From Dryococelus australis (lineage: Eukaryota > Arthropoda > Insecta > Phasmatodea > Phasmatidae), in contig CM057009.1 of assembly GCA_029891345.1 (NCBI GenBank), positions 299,003,466 to 299,067,465 of the forward strand: a stretch of 64,000 nt of DNA. Reading direction: 5' to 3'. This document shows, piece by piece, positions 10,800 through 23,339 of this stretch (the first letter of the stretch is position 1; every line of letters starts with the position of its first letter). Position numbers and translations under genes: made by a program. The notes below the pieces were generated by a model, which saw only the letters and a program-made list of their open reading frames with translations, was not told the DNA's origin and did not search any database.

Positions 10800-11900
10800 A
10801 TTTTTTCAAATAACTTTTAAACTAGGACAACTTTGCAGTAGATTATGTCTTAAAGAAATGAGGATGATAACAATCATTCAAAACAATATGCACCAAAGAT
10901 ATAAGCATCATTGAAGTCTATGAAAAGAAAAATCGAGTTACTTGTTAAGTGTCAAAATTTAATATGTTTTTAACGGCAGCATGCTCAGTTCAAGGGAAAG
11001 TACTATTGAAAATAAAATGATTTGGAAGATGAAAACATTTCTGAAAGCTAACTAAGTGAATTTACATTTTCTGGGTTGTTAACTGATTACAGTGTTTAAA
11101 TTCTATTGTTTTATTTCAAGTTCATTGGCCTCGGGAACCATTTAACTTATTTACACCCATTGTGATACTTTTACAGTGAGTCATGTAAACATTGAAGTTA
11201 GAGATGGACATTGCTGTTAGTAGACCATTTTGGAACATAAACATTTCATAAAAAGAATTTTTCATTTTGTATCTCGAAAACTACTCAAACCGATTATCAC
11301 CAAATATGCCATGTAAGAAATACTATATCACGCCATGTAAAAAATATTACGCCATATAAACATATGCAGTTTTATTGGATCAGGCACTAATTTTTAAATT
11401 GGCGGTTATACAGATATTAGTTTATTTGCTCTATCTACCATACCGTTTAGCTAATTTTGACCAAAGTTTATGCGCTGAAACTCCAATTATAATAATCATA
11501 TATGACAACACATAGTCTTTTCTCCCCACCATTTTGTAAGATAACGCTACATTTATATAACGTTTATATTTCGCAAAATAATTAACCGATTGCTACCAAA
11601 TTTTTCAAGCGAATAGTACCGCAGTAGACAACAAAAATTAATTTTATGTGTGTCAAACACTTATTTTAAAAATGACTATCAAGGAAAATTTAGAAATGGT
11701 GGTCATTTCTATTAAACAATTCAAACCTATTCAAGCTAAATTTGTAAGTTGATACCCCGAATCCGATCTATGTAATGCATATGGTCGCATACTAGCTTAT
11801 GACACAAGGTTTTCTTGTTTCGAGTCCTGGGTTTCTGCTTCTATCTGTTATGATATTGCTGTTGTTCTGGTTTCTTTACCTAACAGAAGAAGTAATTGGA
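10800..11900 (+). repeat. Roughly 285-bp tandem repeat array with tRNA-like B-box end, locus 1
   Basis: Degenerate copies contain the recurring phrases CCATTTTGTAAGATA.CGC, CGAAAA..ACC.ATT.CTACCAAAT and GTCAAACACTTATTTT. A terminal segment (11755-11870) carries a B-box-like TTTCGAGTCCTGGGT after TATGTAATGCA...GCATACTAGCTTAT. The same ordered structure recurs at 38090-38545 and 50280-52470, always in the + orientation. Confidence 0.7.
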
Positions 11901-12119
11901 AGCGTAACATAAGACGGAATGAAAGAGCAATTTAAAATACTTAACACGCTGCACAATTTATTAAGTCTCAATAATAATACATTCATCCATTCAATAGTTA
12001 TCTCAATTACAATTCCCGGACTAATCTGTCTATCTCGTAACAACAGTTCTAATAACCTTTCACTAAATTGAATCTCTACGTTCTCGCGTTTAACAATACT
12101 TCTTAAGGACCTCGCCTAG

Positions 12120-12725
12120 GGTGAATATCCCATCCTTCGCCTATTTTGGATTCTCTCTTACCAATGTGCATCGACGCGTAATCACACAGGACGGGAGTCA
12201 ATTGTCTGGGCCCTCGTCTCATCGTGGAGTTGTCGTGATGACCCTCTGCAGGCGTCGACCCTGGACGCCCTCATGTAGCTCGTGGATCGCGCTCTCTACA
12301 GCCTGAATAGCTGATCAGTCTGGGGAGGGGGGGAGGGGTGTTGCGCCGCACGCACGGACTCTTAGATATTCTAGCTACCACTGACCTGAATTCTTCTTGC
12401 CACCCTGTTGTCATATCACGTGTGGCCCCCGCAATTGCGCCTTGCAGTGCCATGAAGCTTCCCCAGTTTGGCTCACCTAACTTCCTAGCTGAGCCCACAA
12501 CGTGGCCCCCTCTTTCCAAGGAACGTAGTCCTCGTACGAAGGGCTACGACTTTCGTGGACTGGCATCGTACAGCGTGGCGTCTGGCCGTATAGGCACAGG
12601 GAACAGGCTGCGCGCCCCCATGCGAAGGAGCCCCTCTTCCACGCGATTTCGCAGATCACGCGGGTTATGGTGCAGTGGCTTTAGAAGTGTCTCTAGAATG
12701 TCCTTCCGCACCATACTTTGTTTTA
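12120..12725 (-). pseudogene. GC-rich unrecognised coding remnant
   Basis: This block is clearly richer in GC than its surroundings. On the - strand it reads as protein-like sequence (for example DILETLLKPLHHNPRDLRNR, WGSFMALQGAIAGATRDM, GWQEEFRSVVARI), but no frame is open throughout. I do not recognise the family. The contrast in base composition and the dead frames suggest an inserted foreign or mobile sequence. A virus-like origin is possible but unproven. Confidence 0.4.
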
Positions 12726-12889
12726 AACTCTATAGGCGTAGAAGGGGATTGCCAGCTATGACCTTTCTAATTTTTGTACATTGATACATTTATTACAGGA
12801 CTATAAAATTTTGACAATATTACTGTCGTATTCTAGTTGTTTACATTTTTACATGTATTTATGTTACATTCGATTACTGCTGGTTTTGT

Positions 12890-13730
12890 TCAACCATACG
12901 TCAGTCTAAGCAGGAAATATATCTTGCTTTGTATGTAGTAATTATGACACCGACCCCTTTGCAAATTATGACATACCTTTGTATATATTTTCAATAAGTT
13001 GTTTCCTGTCGGAGTGTGGACTATAAATTGTGCTCGGATTCCGGCAAATCCCAAAACTATGCTTTTGGCTCCGAACACCGGGATGGTGATAATGTAGGTC
13101 AGGCGGTTTACCATTGCCCCAACAGTCCACGAGTCATACTACTGACTATTACTATATACCCTAATGACATGAAAAGATTATCTGTTTTTATCCAATATAA
13201 GATTACTAATCTAGTGCACAAGTGTCGTAATTTTTTCTTTCGTTTTTTCTTACATAAAATTACAACCTTTCTGGACACTATTTTCTAATAAGCATGCATT
13301 ATAACATTCCTGGATTTACTTCTATATTTTTCGTTTACAATAAAATTGGTAACATTCTATAGTGTGCATTACTCACTTGATTTTACTATCAAGTTCCTAC
13401 TTTTATACAACATGTACTCTGTTAGAGGGCCCTCGTATTGGTAGTTTGAATTTTAAATGCCATATCTTTGGCGCCATGAATTTCACACCTGAGACGTGCT
13501 TCACTCTGGTCTGTGCTGACCATACTGAACATAGAATGCTGACGCGCTGCGAGTCGCTCTACATACGGCGTTTGTCTGCGCATCCGAACTGCTTTGGAAC
13601 ATTGCCAAGCGCAGCTACGAAAACGTTATTGAAAATGTGCGGCATACTCCTAAGTATTGTTCCTTTTTTAGTTCACCGCTTTTCAATATTTATTCTCGTG
13701 TCGCCTCTTAACGTGTGTTAAACGATAGGC
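12890..13730. other. Unrecognised short open frames
   Basis: Contains a 74-residue - strand frame (13114-12890) with a hydrophobic start and a 119-residue + strand frame (13362-13721). Neither shows a motif I can name. They may belong to the same decayed insertion as the neighbouring - strand remnants. Confidence 0.25.
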
Positions 13731-14867
13731 TTTGTGCGGCACAGCGTCCGCGACCATTCGTTAACGTGTTTTGCGCATTTGAGTCCCAATATCTTTGCAC
13801 GTGTGCTTTGCAGAAGTGCATAATCATCTTAACGGTAAGGTAATCTAATCCAAATGTTACTATTTGTGTCCAGTCTATCCTCATTATATTTCCGATGTGG
13901 AGTACCTCACGCGAACGCGTAGGCAGCCACTTGTCATGGTCACCATTAAATATGGCCGCTGCCAGTGTTGATCTACTGTCGCGCGATGCACGATTTGTTT
14001 TTATTTGAAATAACCTTTTTATGCTGTCCTGCAGAGGTTAGTGTATGCTCCCACTACTTATATTTAGGCATTTTGAACCACTTTGTGTAATATGAGAGAT
14101 ACTCGAAGTAATTTGCCATACAATGCAACGAGAATAATTTCCCGCAATAGAATGACTGTGGCCGTAAGGTAGTTGAATTGCTCTTTATCTAGATATGTAA
14201 ATACCTTGGTTTGCATCATTGCGGGTACATTGTTGGTTTTTTTTTCGTACGTTGGTAGGTCAGGCCACATCGTGTGATTAATTTTCCAGTTAGTATTCAG
14301 TGAGTTGGTTGTATTATAAAAGTGGATGCCTTCGTCCATGAGAAGTTGTTTGAGCTCAAATTCCTTTTCGGTCATCCAATGAATGGGTATAACTGTTTTA
14401 GTGGTTGGCACCTTTGGCGCTCGTGAATCGCAAATATGAGTTTCGTCAATGAATGTTCCAATCCCGACGTTATCTCGCATCAGCAAAGCTGATTTATTTC
14501 ATTGTTGCCAATTTGCTCGCTTAAAATGTCGGCTCTCAGTGTTTTGTTTACGCATCGCATTTTCATAATTGCTGGTGCGTTCGTGAGAATATATTCATTT
14601 GGCCTGATATAATTAATTTTACAATATGTGCCTGTTGTCAACAGTATATGTATATAGGTTTGTATAGAGTTTTGCATACATATTTTTTTAGTAACTATTA
14701 CATTATAACTCTTGTGATATGATTAATTAACATGGGATTGTCTTAAAATTTGATATTTTCTTCCTCATATGTTACTTTATTCACGAAAATTGTAAATAGT
14801 ATGTGAGTTTAGGTAGACCAGAGTGTTATTAAGCAGTGAATGTTTAGGTATTTATTTCAGGCCATGT

Positions 14868-14873
14868 GTGTGA

Positions 14874-14915
<42 letters not shown>
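14868..14915. repeat. (TG)n microsatellite
   Basis: A run of about 40 bp of GT/TG, slightly interrupted. Confidence 0.95.
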
Positions 14916-14916
<1 letters not shown>

Positions 14917-15431
14917 CGCGCATGGGTGAATGTGTGTTGGAATATACCTATGCATGTTTTATTGTACTGCGATAGCTTGTTAGATATGTGCTTTACAGTG
15001 AACAGTGAAGTTATTATTTGAATGGGTTGTATGTTTACCCTCGTGGGCTAATATATTAGGTGTTTGTGACCTGTTCGCGTGGCGGGGAACAAATGTTTTA
15101 TCGTCGACATGAATCCTTAACGACAATGTTGGAAGTATGTTGCCTTCGCCTTCATTTCCTCTACAAGTTGGTTAGCCACACTCTTGTCTACCATTCGAGA
15201 GATCTAGACTCTGGGGACATTTGCTAGAGATTTGCGAATGGCCTCGCTCTTGTTTTTTTTTAACTAATCTATATAATGAGTTGGATGTTATTTACACAAT
15301 ATTCAATTAATAATATAAACACGTTTACTAAACAGTTATATGCATAATCACGTTTATTGGGATTTGAAGCATACAATTAAATACTAAAAAAATGTAATTA
15401 CGAGCATTATGTTTAACATAGATATGTCTCA

Positions 15432-15510
15432 GTATATATATATATATATATATATATACAGATACATATATATGTGTCTCTATATATTCAGAGACATATA
15501 TGTATGTTTA
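15432..15510. repeat. TA-rich microsatellite and small hairpin
   Basis: A (TA)n run is followed by CAGATACATATATATGTGTCTC and a near-inverted CAGAGACATATATGT, which could form a short hairpin. Confidence 0.7.
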
Positions 15511-17789
15511 TTTATTTAACTTTGTCGGGTTTCGAAGCAATGCTAATACTTGTTGGTGTGCATGGGAGTTGAAGCAAGGTTTTAAATCTTAGTTAGCTTC
15601 GATGTGGAGTTCTGATATTCTTGTCTGTAGGTTAAATGTCTGGGGAATTGGTTAATATTAAAGGTTATCTTCTTTAAACTTTAATAAAAAATACCATTTT
15701 TTTAAGGATAGGGTATGTTTTCAGGTGTAATGTATGTTTTTTGAGGTATAAGTTATGTTTTGAGGAATGAGGAATGAGTATTGAGGATTGATATGTTGAG
15801 TAGTAATTGCATGCAGTCTAGTGTTGAATGTGTCATTTCTTAAGTGTGTGAATTTAAAAAATATATATCAGCATGCTTTAATTACATATATCTCTGATGC
15901 AGATTGTGATTGTGTAACCTTTCTAGACAAAGCACTCACCTGCATCTGTTCCGCGAGACCATTGTTCTCTTTCCAGAGATGACGATAGACTGATGGATGG
16001 CTGGGTGGGTGTGTACAGGTAGTTCTTTGTTTGTTGATGACTTATGATAGTTTGGTAGAAAGAGAAAATGTAGACAGAGGGAGATAGGTAATTTGAACGC
16101 TATATTGTCTGAGGGTTTGTTCTGTAGTGTATTACAAGATGAAATGCATGTAAGTTTTGCATAATAACAATCATATTTTGGTTGTAAGTTAATTTTGGTA
16201 ATGGTAGGATGTGTAGCTAGAGTGGAATTCATCACGTTAGTTAATAAATTTATAAATATTACTTATAAGTGTCCTTGATACAATATGAAGCAAGGCGCAA
16301 TTTCTCAAACTTATAGTTGTATTCACTTCTCGTTCGCTGTGTTTCATTGTTCGATGGGTAGTTGGTTTTAGCACATTACATTCATACTACATTCATTTAA
16401 ATATACATTACTCCAATACGTTGAATAATTTGCTTGATACACGATTAAAACTAATAACTACTGTATGGTTCTTGAATAGCCACATATATATATATATATA
16501 TTACTTGCGTGTAAATAGTCTCACTAGATATTCATTATTTGATAAACATATTTTACTCTTGATGCGTGATTGTTCATCTCTCCTGATGTAAGTCTATAGC
16601 GCAACCACTAGTCTAACATATATTATGACATTAGTTACAATTTTTAAATATATTTTTTTCCGTATATCTGAAGTTTACATAACAGGGTCTCTTAATGCTT
16701 TGAAGAGAAGAGCATCATTATCTGTGTAGATAAACATGTCGTACCTGCAGGGTGGAAGTGCTGTTGTTGCAGAAATTGAAGGACGATTTCTTGGAGGTGG
16801 AGTCTCTGCTCTTATTCCTGCTGGCGGAGTTCATATGCTGTAATTCTCAGTGTATGAATAAACATATCTGTATTATTTGTATAGTCAGGCTTTAATTGAT
16901 ACGAAGTTTTGGAGAAAATCTAGATTCTCGAAGTGGTTTTTGTCTATATATGAAACACAACTTTGATGTACCTGGTGCATCCAATGTCACTAAGTGGATA
17001 AGTATGTCTTTCTTAAAACTTCTATATTAATGTTTACCATCGCAAGATTCTCTGTAGGTAATGTCGTTAGGATCTCCGGGTATTGCATAGGACAGTGATA
17101 GCTTTGGAACACAGAGATGAATGGTGCGATCACTATCTTCGCACACGAAGCTGGATACCAATCTGACGGTTTTGTATGGTGAAAATTCTTTTCACTGTAA
17201 ACGGAAATGTATATTCTCACTACATGTTTCAAAATATATCGATATGTAAAAATCTTCACACTCATTTTGAAAGGTAATACCATATTGCACACAATGTTGG
17301 CCTTCACGAACATATTCATGGAATGTGCTAGGGATGTACATTATGCATAGTGTTGAGTCGGTGTTAGTATGATTCGACAACATGATCACTTCTTTAGGAA
17401 ATTTTTCGTTATCTTGGTATCCATGCTGCATGGCGTGTGGGTTGGTCAGTGACAGGGAAAGTGTTACCTGCACTTTCAACAGTTAGCCTAGGGGCATACA
17501 TGTTTTTCTCTGTCATGGCCATCGCACTGTATTATATAACAGTTGTATGGTAAACAACTTGTTCTCCACTGCATGGACATCTCTCTGTGATGCGCATTGT
17601 GTAGTTGGGTTCGAAACTTGCCTACAATAGTTCCGACGTTGTGACGTCCGTATCTTGTGTCGCAGGCTGCCTGCGAAGCGACGTCGATGGTTTTCGACCT
17701 TGAACAGAATTTTTTTTGGTTAATTAACTCTCTTCCTTTTGTACACAAAGTCAAAGCAAGATGGCGATAGTTGAACACAGGTGAAAAAC

Positions 17790-18525
17790 AGATAAGCTTT
17801 AATATATGCGAATGACCTTCAGTCTTGCGTTAGGTGTCGTATTGAGTGGACGTAATCTCTCGCAGTATCTTGTGTGTAGTTGCAAATTATTCATGTGCGT
17901 ACCTATATATTTGTGTAGTTGTTGGCAGATGTGTTGTGAGTATTTGGTAATTATTCATGTGCATATGTACAAACTTTTTAGTGTAATGGTAAATCTGGTT
18001 ATGGCTATGCAAGTTCGTTCGTGCATATGTGTGTATTTAGTAAATATTAATTAACTACTTCGTTATGTGTGATTAGGCAAGTGTGAGTGTGCTAATAATT
18101 AATCTAATTAAATATACGTTCTTCAGTTTCTAATAATTTTGGAATCCAATATGGCATTCGAATGCAGGTTTTGAAAGTTTGATGACAGTTGAATGAAAGG
18201 GAGTAATGGCCTAATGAGAAGGATTGATTTCTTAATTGCCCTTGAGAATAATTGACATAGTAATTAGTCAATGAGAGAACAACGGATCGAACGAAAATTA
18301 GTAAATGGATTGCATACATGTATTTGGTCGAATGAAGGTGAAAGAGAAACAATTGCCAGATAAACACACGTAAGTAATCAGTCGAATGCAGATGAGGAAC
18401 AAATACCCTTTGGTATATGTCAGGGATGTTAGTCGTGAGCTGGTTTTCATATGTTGATGATATGTAAATAATCTCATTGCGCAAATATAGAGTAAGTATC
18501 TTGAATGGGACTCGAATTCAGTATC
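17790..18525. other. No gene seen; degenerate short repeats
   Basis: Includes two copies of AATTATTCATGTGC (17885-17960) and loosely repeated GAATGAA/GTCGAATG phrases spaced about 60 bp apart (18180-18400). Confidence 0.4.
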
Positions 18526-18529
18526 AATC

Positions 18530-18855
18530 CGCCTACCTGTTGTTAGACTTCCCGGCCTGTTGGCTCTCCATCCTCAGACATTCTGATATCTCTGGTAGTT
18601 GCACAGGGGATAGGTGAAAGTATGAGTGTTGTTCTGTATGTGTGTTTATGCATGGGCGTGTGTATGCATGGGTGTGTATATGCATGTGTGTACGTGGATT
18701 GGTGTGGATTGGTGTCTGGATTGTGTGTGTATCAATTGGTGTGGTTTGGTGTGTGTATGCATAGGTGTGTGTTGGTGTTTGTATGCATAGGTGTGTGGAT
18801 TGGTGTGTATATATCTGTGTGTGCATGTGTGTGTGCATGTGTGTGTTTGTGAAGT
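18530..18855 (+). repeat. Microsatellite-linked repeat, copy 1, with a GTGTATGCAT minisatellite
   Basis: A leader of about 95 bp (CCGGCCTGTTGGCTCTCCATC... to AGGTGAAAGT) matches 19372-19505 and runs straight into a long tract of GTGTGTATGCATGG/TTGGTGTGGATT variants (18620-18850). In both copies the leader ends at the start of a GT-rich tract. Confidence 0.7.
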
Positions 18856-18964
18856 TAGCGAATTAACACATTTCGACATCAAATCCTTTCGATTATTCAC
18901 ATTTCTCATTAATGGCTACTCTGAGTCATTTCTCAAGTAATAATCCTGTATCTAATTAATTTTA

Positions 18965-19050
18965 ACCTCAAGGGGTTCGAATCCCTACCAGGGGCACTTA
19001 ATAAATTATGACTTAATCAACTACGCTACCGAAGCACCCCAACTTATGAC
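18965..19050. other. tRNA-like fragments on opposite strands
   Basis: The + strand carries a good B box (GGGGTTCGAATCCC, about 18973). The - strand carries an A-box-like GGTAGCGTAGTTGATTAAG. A working tRNA gene or SINE needs both on the same strand, so this looks like a rearranged SINE or tRNA fragment. Confidence 0.35.
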
Positions 19051-19371
19051 AATTTAATATACTTAATTAAAAAATATTTAAAAAGTTTAAAACAAGGTAA
19101 AGTGAATATTATTCAAAACAAGTTAATACGCATTTCAATTTGAATTTCAGAAATAGCTTACTGTTGAAAAAAGATAAACTCCAATAAACTGTTAAACTCC
19201 AAACAAATGTTATGGTTCACAAGAATATAGAAAATATTAATATGTATGACTGGCTAAACCGTAAAAAGGAATAAAGTGTAGAAGATACTATAGGTGAGAA
19301 AATGAAAGAGTCTGGAGTTTAAAAAAGGAAAATAAACAAAATTCAAATACCATGTCCTGGACTAGGTCTCT

Positions 19372-19498
19372 GTGCCAATCCAATCACGGTTCGTCAGAGC
19401 TCCCGTCCTGTCGGCTCTCCGAGCCTCGATGCCAGGCAACACAACTCCTGAGATCTCCGGTAAGCCTGCAGGATGTAGGTGTCATGGGTTATAGGCGA

Positions 19499-19542
<44 letters not shown>

Positions 19543-19545
19543 ACA
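19372..19545 (+). repeat. Microsatellite-linked repeat, copy 2, with (GT)n
   Basis: CCTGTCGGCTCTCCGAGCCTC... to TTATAGGCGAAAGT matches the 18530 copy, then a pure (GT)n run of about 38 bp (19502-19540). Confidence 0.75.
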
Positions 19546-19670
19546 CATTACCCCCTCCATGCCTCCTGGGCTGTGAAGCGCTGGCTGATGGTCAAGACGA
19601 CAGTTGCTGCTACAGCTATCGGGATGTCAACACTTTGGCTTTGTATATCACTTTCTCTCCGACGAGACTA

Positions 19671-20841
19671 CAGCGTGTTTAGGAAACATGTGTACAAACT
19701 CGGGCACGTGATTCGTGACCGGAAACGAGGAAGATTGATGTAGGACGCCCATTGCCCATCTTAAATAATGAGGGCTGTAGAAGCCCCTAAAACCTGAGGG
19801 CAACAAGCATATTTCGAGGGATATTAAGCAAAGTACTTCCATTAGAGGAACACAAATTGGAATACGGATTAATTAAACCAATATCTTGGATAAAAGGAAG
19901 GTATGGTCCGTCGAACACATACCCATCATGTAAATAATAGGGGTTGGCACCCTGTAATTGCATGCGACATTTACACCGTGAGGTTAAAGTGATTGTGGAA
20001 ACCATTGGATGAAGCAGGATGTCGTAATTAGCAAATAAGTCCCCATAGTTGCAACTCTCTAGTACCCACCATTTCCGGTTAATCGCAAACGAAGGGTACA
20101 GTGGTATTAATATCATGGCCTAGTGAGTTGGCAACCCTTCCTGTACCTGGAGGAATTCAGCAGGGTTTCCCTGCCGAATTAGCGAAGAGATTTTGGCGGC
20201 TTGTAACAGCGAGGTTTTGAGAGCCGATAAGGGTGATTGAGGTGAGTATGGAGCAATGCTGGAATGAAAGGGCGGGGAAAACACGAGATCCCCGAGAAAA
20301 CCCATCGATCAGCGGCATCGTCCAGCACGACGTGTAATATCGTGCACCATTCCACCAAAATGTGTTTAAGCCTGGTGGGCCTACTCACCAGGCCACGGCC
20401 TTACTACCACTGTACTCTTTGTTTGCATTTTACACGGAAATGGTGGGTTCTAGGGAGTTGCAACTATGGTGACTTATTTTCTTATTATGACGTCCTGCTT
20501 CATCCAATGGTATCCACAATCACTTTAACCTCACTGTGTAAATTATGCATGCAATCAAATTTTACCTACCCCTATTATTTACATGATGAGGGTGTGTACG
20601 ACGTACCATACCTTCATTGTATCCAAGATATTGGTTTAATTAAACTGTATACCAATTTGTGTTCCAGTAACGTAAGTACTTTGCATGATGTCCCATGTAA
20701 TATGCTTGTCGCCCTCCCGATTTAGGGGCTTCTACAGCCCTTAGTATTTGATATGGACTATAGGTGTCTTGTATCAATCTACCACTTTTCCAGTCACAAA
20801 TCACGTGCCCAAATTTGTACACATGTTTCCTAAACATGCTG
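19671..20841. repeat. Inverted repeat, arms of about 470 bp, with a matching ORF in each arm
   Basis: The left arm (19671-20140) and right arm (about 20375-20841) are diverged reverse complements; both outer ends read CAGC(G/A)TGTTTAGGAAACATG. Each arm contains an open frame reading outward from the centre: 20116-19787 (-) and about 20399-20725 (+). Both share KWWVLxSCNYGDLF, LLHPMVSTITLTS, PYYLHD, IQDIGLI, LCSSN and NMLVAL. The peptide matches no family I know. A SINE occupies the spacer. It could be a fold-back element or a pair of inverted copies of one longer repeat. Confidence 0.8.
20178..20376 (-). mobile_element. tRNA-derived SINE, copy 2 (body and tail)
   Basis: Reads on the - strand from the spacer of the inverted repeat: GTGCTGGACGATGCCGCTGA, GGGTTTTCTCGGGGATCTC, CATTCCAGCATTGCTCCATA, CGGCTCTCAAAACCTCGCTG, then GCCGCCAAAATCTCTTCGC. 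The tRNA-like head is lost or replaced. Confidence 0.85.
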
Positions 20842-21034
20842 TATATGCATGGATGCGTAAATAATGCAATTCACTCCTTCCCTATCTCACGTGTTTCAAT
20901 CAATGCATAAAATATTAAGTGTCTTCCCTGGTAATCGAACCCAGTAAACCCAAAATAATATTTCATTAATTGCTGTAATCAGGAATACAACCCAATAATA
21001 AATATTGGTTAAATTCGAAAATGAAATAATATTA

Positions 21035-21235
21035 AGTGTTCAAAGGGTTAAGTGCTCAAAGGGTTAATTTTCGATGGGTTAAATTCTCAAAGTGTTAAGT
21101 ATCCAAAGAGTTAAGTGCATAAACAGTCACATGCCTAAAGAGTTAAGTGCTCTTAGTATTAAGTGCTCAAATGGGTAATTCCTCAAAAGGTTATTTGTCC
21201 AAAGGGTTCAGTGCTCAGAGGGTTATGTAGCTGAA
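21035..21235 (+). repeat. Minisatellite, unit about 16 bp
   Basis: About a dozen degenerate copies of AGTGCTCAAAGGGTTA. Confidence 0.9.
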
Positions 21236-21359
21236 GGCTGTACTTATTAGTTTGTATGGGTGTAATACAAACACACTACACTTTAAATGTGCCCTGTGGT
21301 AAGGTAACCATTTTGTTGTATCTGATGCTCGGAGTGGTTACCTAATTAATTTAAAAATA

Positions 21360-22265
21360 AAAGGGCATTATGCACATTTGACCCTATTGCTCTTATCTAC
21401 ATCTGGGGTGATATGTAAGCCTATGTTTCGAATTTGTTGACTATAGCTTAAATGTTTCGGAAATTATGAGTAACTATGCTTATAAAAGAGCTTAACGCAT
21501 AATTGAGCTTATCAGAAAGGGCTTAAGGCAAAATTGATCCTATCGCTCTCACCTACATAGGGAAAAACGCATATGTTATGAAATAGATGCATATAGCTTC
21601 AATGGTTAGGAATTTATGAGTATGTTTATATAAGGGCTTAATTCCTTACTGACCTTACCATAGAGGTCTTTAGGCATAAATATCCTTACCATCGTGATGG
21701 GTATCGGGTACGATGCCTATGTTTGGAATTTGACGAGTATAGCTTCAATGGTTCGGAAATTATGACTATGTTTATAAAAGGGCTTAATGCATAATTGATC
21801 TTACCAGAAAGGTCTTAAGGTTTAAATGACCTTTCCATCATGGTGTATATCGGGTACGATGCCTTTGTTATGAATTTGATGAGAATAGCTTCAATGGTTC
21901 GGAAATTACGACAATTTTTATGAAAGGGCATAATGCATAATTGACCTTCCATTAAGGGCTTAAGGCCTTAATGACCTTACCATCATGGTGGATATCGGAT
22001 ACAATGACTATATTATAAATTTGATTAATATAGCTTCAATAGTTCGGAGTATTATGACTTTGTTTATAAAATGGCATAATGCATAATTGATCTTAATAGA
22101 AAGGGCTTAAGGACTAAATGACTATATCATCGTGGTTGATATCGGATATGTTGTCTATGTTAAAATTTGATTACTATAGCTTCAACAGTTCGGAAATTAT
22201 GACTATGTATATAAAAAGACTTAACTCATAATTGACCTTGCCAGAAAAGGCTTTAGACATAAATT
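21360..22265 (+). repeat. Satellite array, unit about 146 bp, six copies
   Basis: The anchor TATAGCTTCAA starts near 21443, 21593, 21739, 21885, 22030 and 22176, so spacing is 145-150 bp. Each unit also has GGTTCGGAAATTATGA, GTTTATAAAAGGGCTTAA, GCATAATTGA.CTTACCAGAAAGG and ATATCGGGTACGATG. No coding sequence is seen. Confidence 0.9.
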
Positions 22266-22630
22266 ATGGATGATCTACCTCAACGAACGACCAATCACAT
22301 CATGTGGTTAAGGGCTTAAGTGGAGTGGAGTGCCTAGGGTCTGTAGTCTCGCTTCCGGGACCCTCTCACGCTCTACACAACTGCAACCATCCCCCATCCC
22401 TATGTGATTTTAGTGATAATCTCAAAACGGCACGCTGGTTCTACTACAGATGATGCCAATAAAATGCGATATGATTTATATTGTTCTAAAAGAGTTAGCT
22501 TTATCTTAGAACTCTTACTTACTTGTCGTTGAATATTACGCCTTCATGTGAGTAGAAATAACCGCGAGGCTGCTATTTGGCGGATATCGCTGACATAATT
22601 TAAGTATTATCCCACGCCATACGAACATCG

Positions 22631-22894
22631 ATGGTGAAACGTCAACGGCCGCATAAACATTATATGGACTGGATGTCTACCAGCTTCTGGGGAAGGATTG
22701 CAGATGGTATATTTCACCAAATGCAAAGTCTATCAACCAGGTTCATGTCCATGATCCGACATCAACTCCCATGCTCTAATTTTTGCAGATGCTCGTTTGA
22801 TACACAACAAATGACTAAAGAATATAAACGATCTATAAATGGCCACCGCAATAGCGGCAACTGCTACGACCATGAAGATTATTCTGAAGAATAA
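22631..22894 (+). other. Unrecognised 87-residue open frame
   Basis: A frame from an ATG with a basic start (MVKRQRPHKHYMDW), a Cys pair (NFCRCSF) and an acidic end. It has no motif, no splice context and no repeat partner. It could be chance. Confidence 0.15.
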
Positions 22895-23339
22895 TGTTGT
22901 TAGTGGTGCTATAAACTGAGTTACGTTATATGTTCAAAACTATTTCTGGTATTTTTATAACAATATATTTAATATTTCTATAGGTAGTCTACTATATATT
23001 TTTAATTACATAAATTTTTTACACACTAATATTGATGCATTTAATGCAAATGGACAATGTAAGCAGTAGTTCAAACACATAGAGTGAAGATTTTTCAGGC
23101 TTGTTTATAGGTAGGATATTTTATACAGGTTTTACCTCAACACTGAATAAATATGTTTATAAATATTATTCTGTACTTTTTAGTTTATTGAGTGTTTAGT
23201 TTTTTTTCATGCATTCTTTTTTATTGTTAATATATTTTAATAATAAATAACAAAAAAAAAAGAATTTTTTTAAAAGTTATTTATTAGCGAAGGCATATTT
23301 GTACTTTACGAAAAAACTAAATAAAAGGACCCCCCCCCC

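Larger units (their letters stand above)
14064..17778 (-). pseudogene. Cluster of decayed, unrecognised - strand coding blocks
   Basis: Protein-like open blocks occur on one strand at 17778-17488, 17479-17192, 17319-16990, about 16838-16683, 14677-14480 and 14486-14064, separated by AT-rich sequence with (TA)n and (TG)n runs. Phrases such as SDWYPASCAKIVIAPF, FIYTDNDALLFKAL and IPIHWMTEKEFELKQLL have normal residue mixes, but I cannot assign a family. With the GC-rich block at 12.1 kb this may be one large old insertion. A virus-like or Polinton-type source is a guess. It is broken in many places. Confidence 0.35.

Noticed and set aside
18533-18909. His/Thr-rich frames
   Set aside because: By-products of the GTGTATGCAT minisatellite.
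18965-19050. Candidate tRNA gene
   Set aside because: A-box-like and B-box sites are on opposite strands, and no cloverleaf pairing was found.
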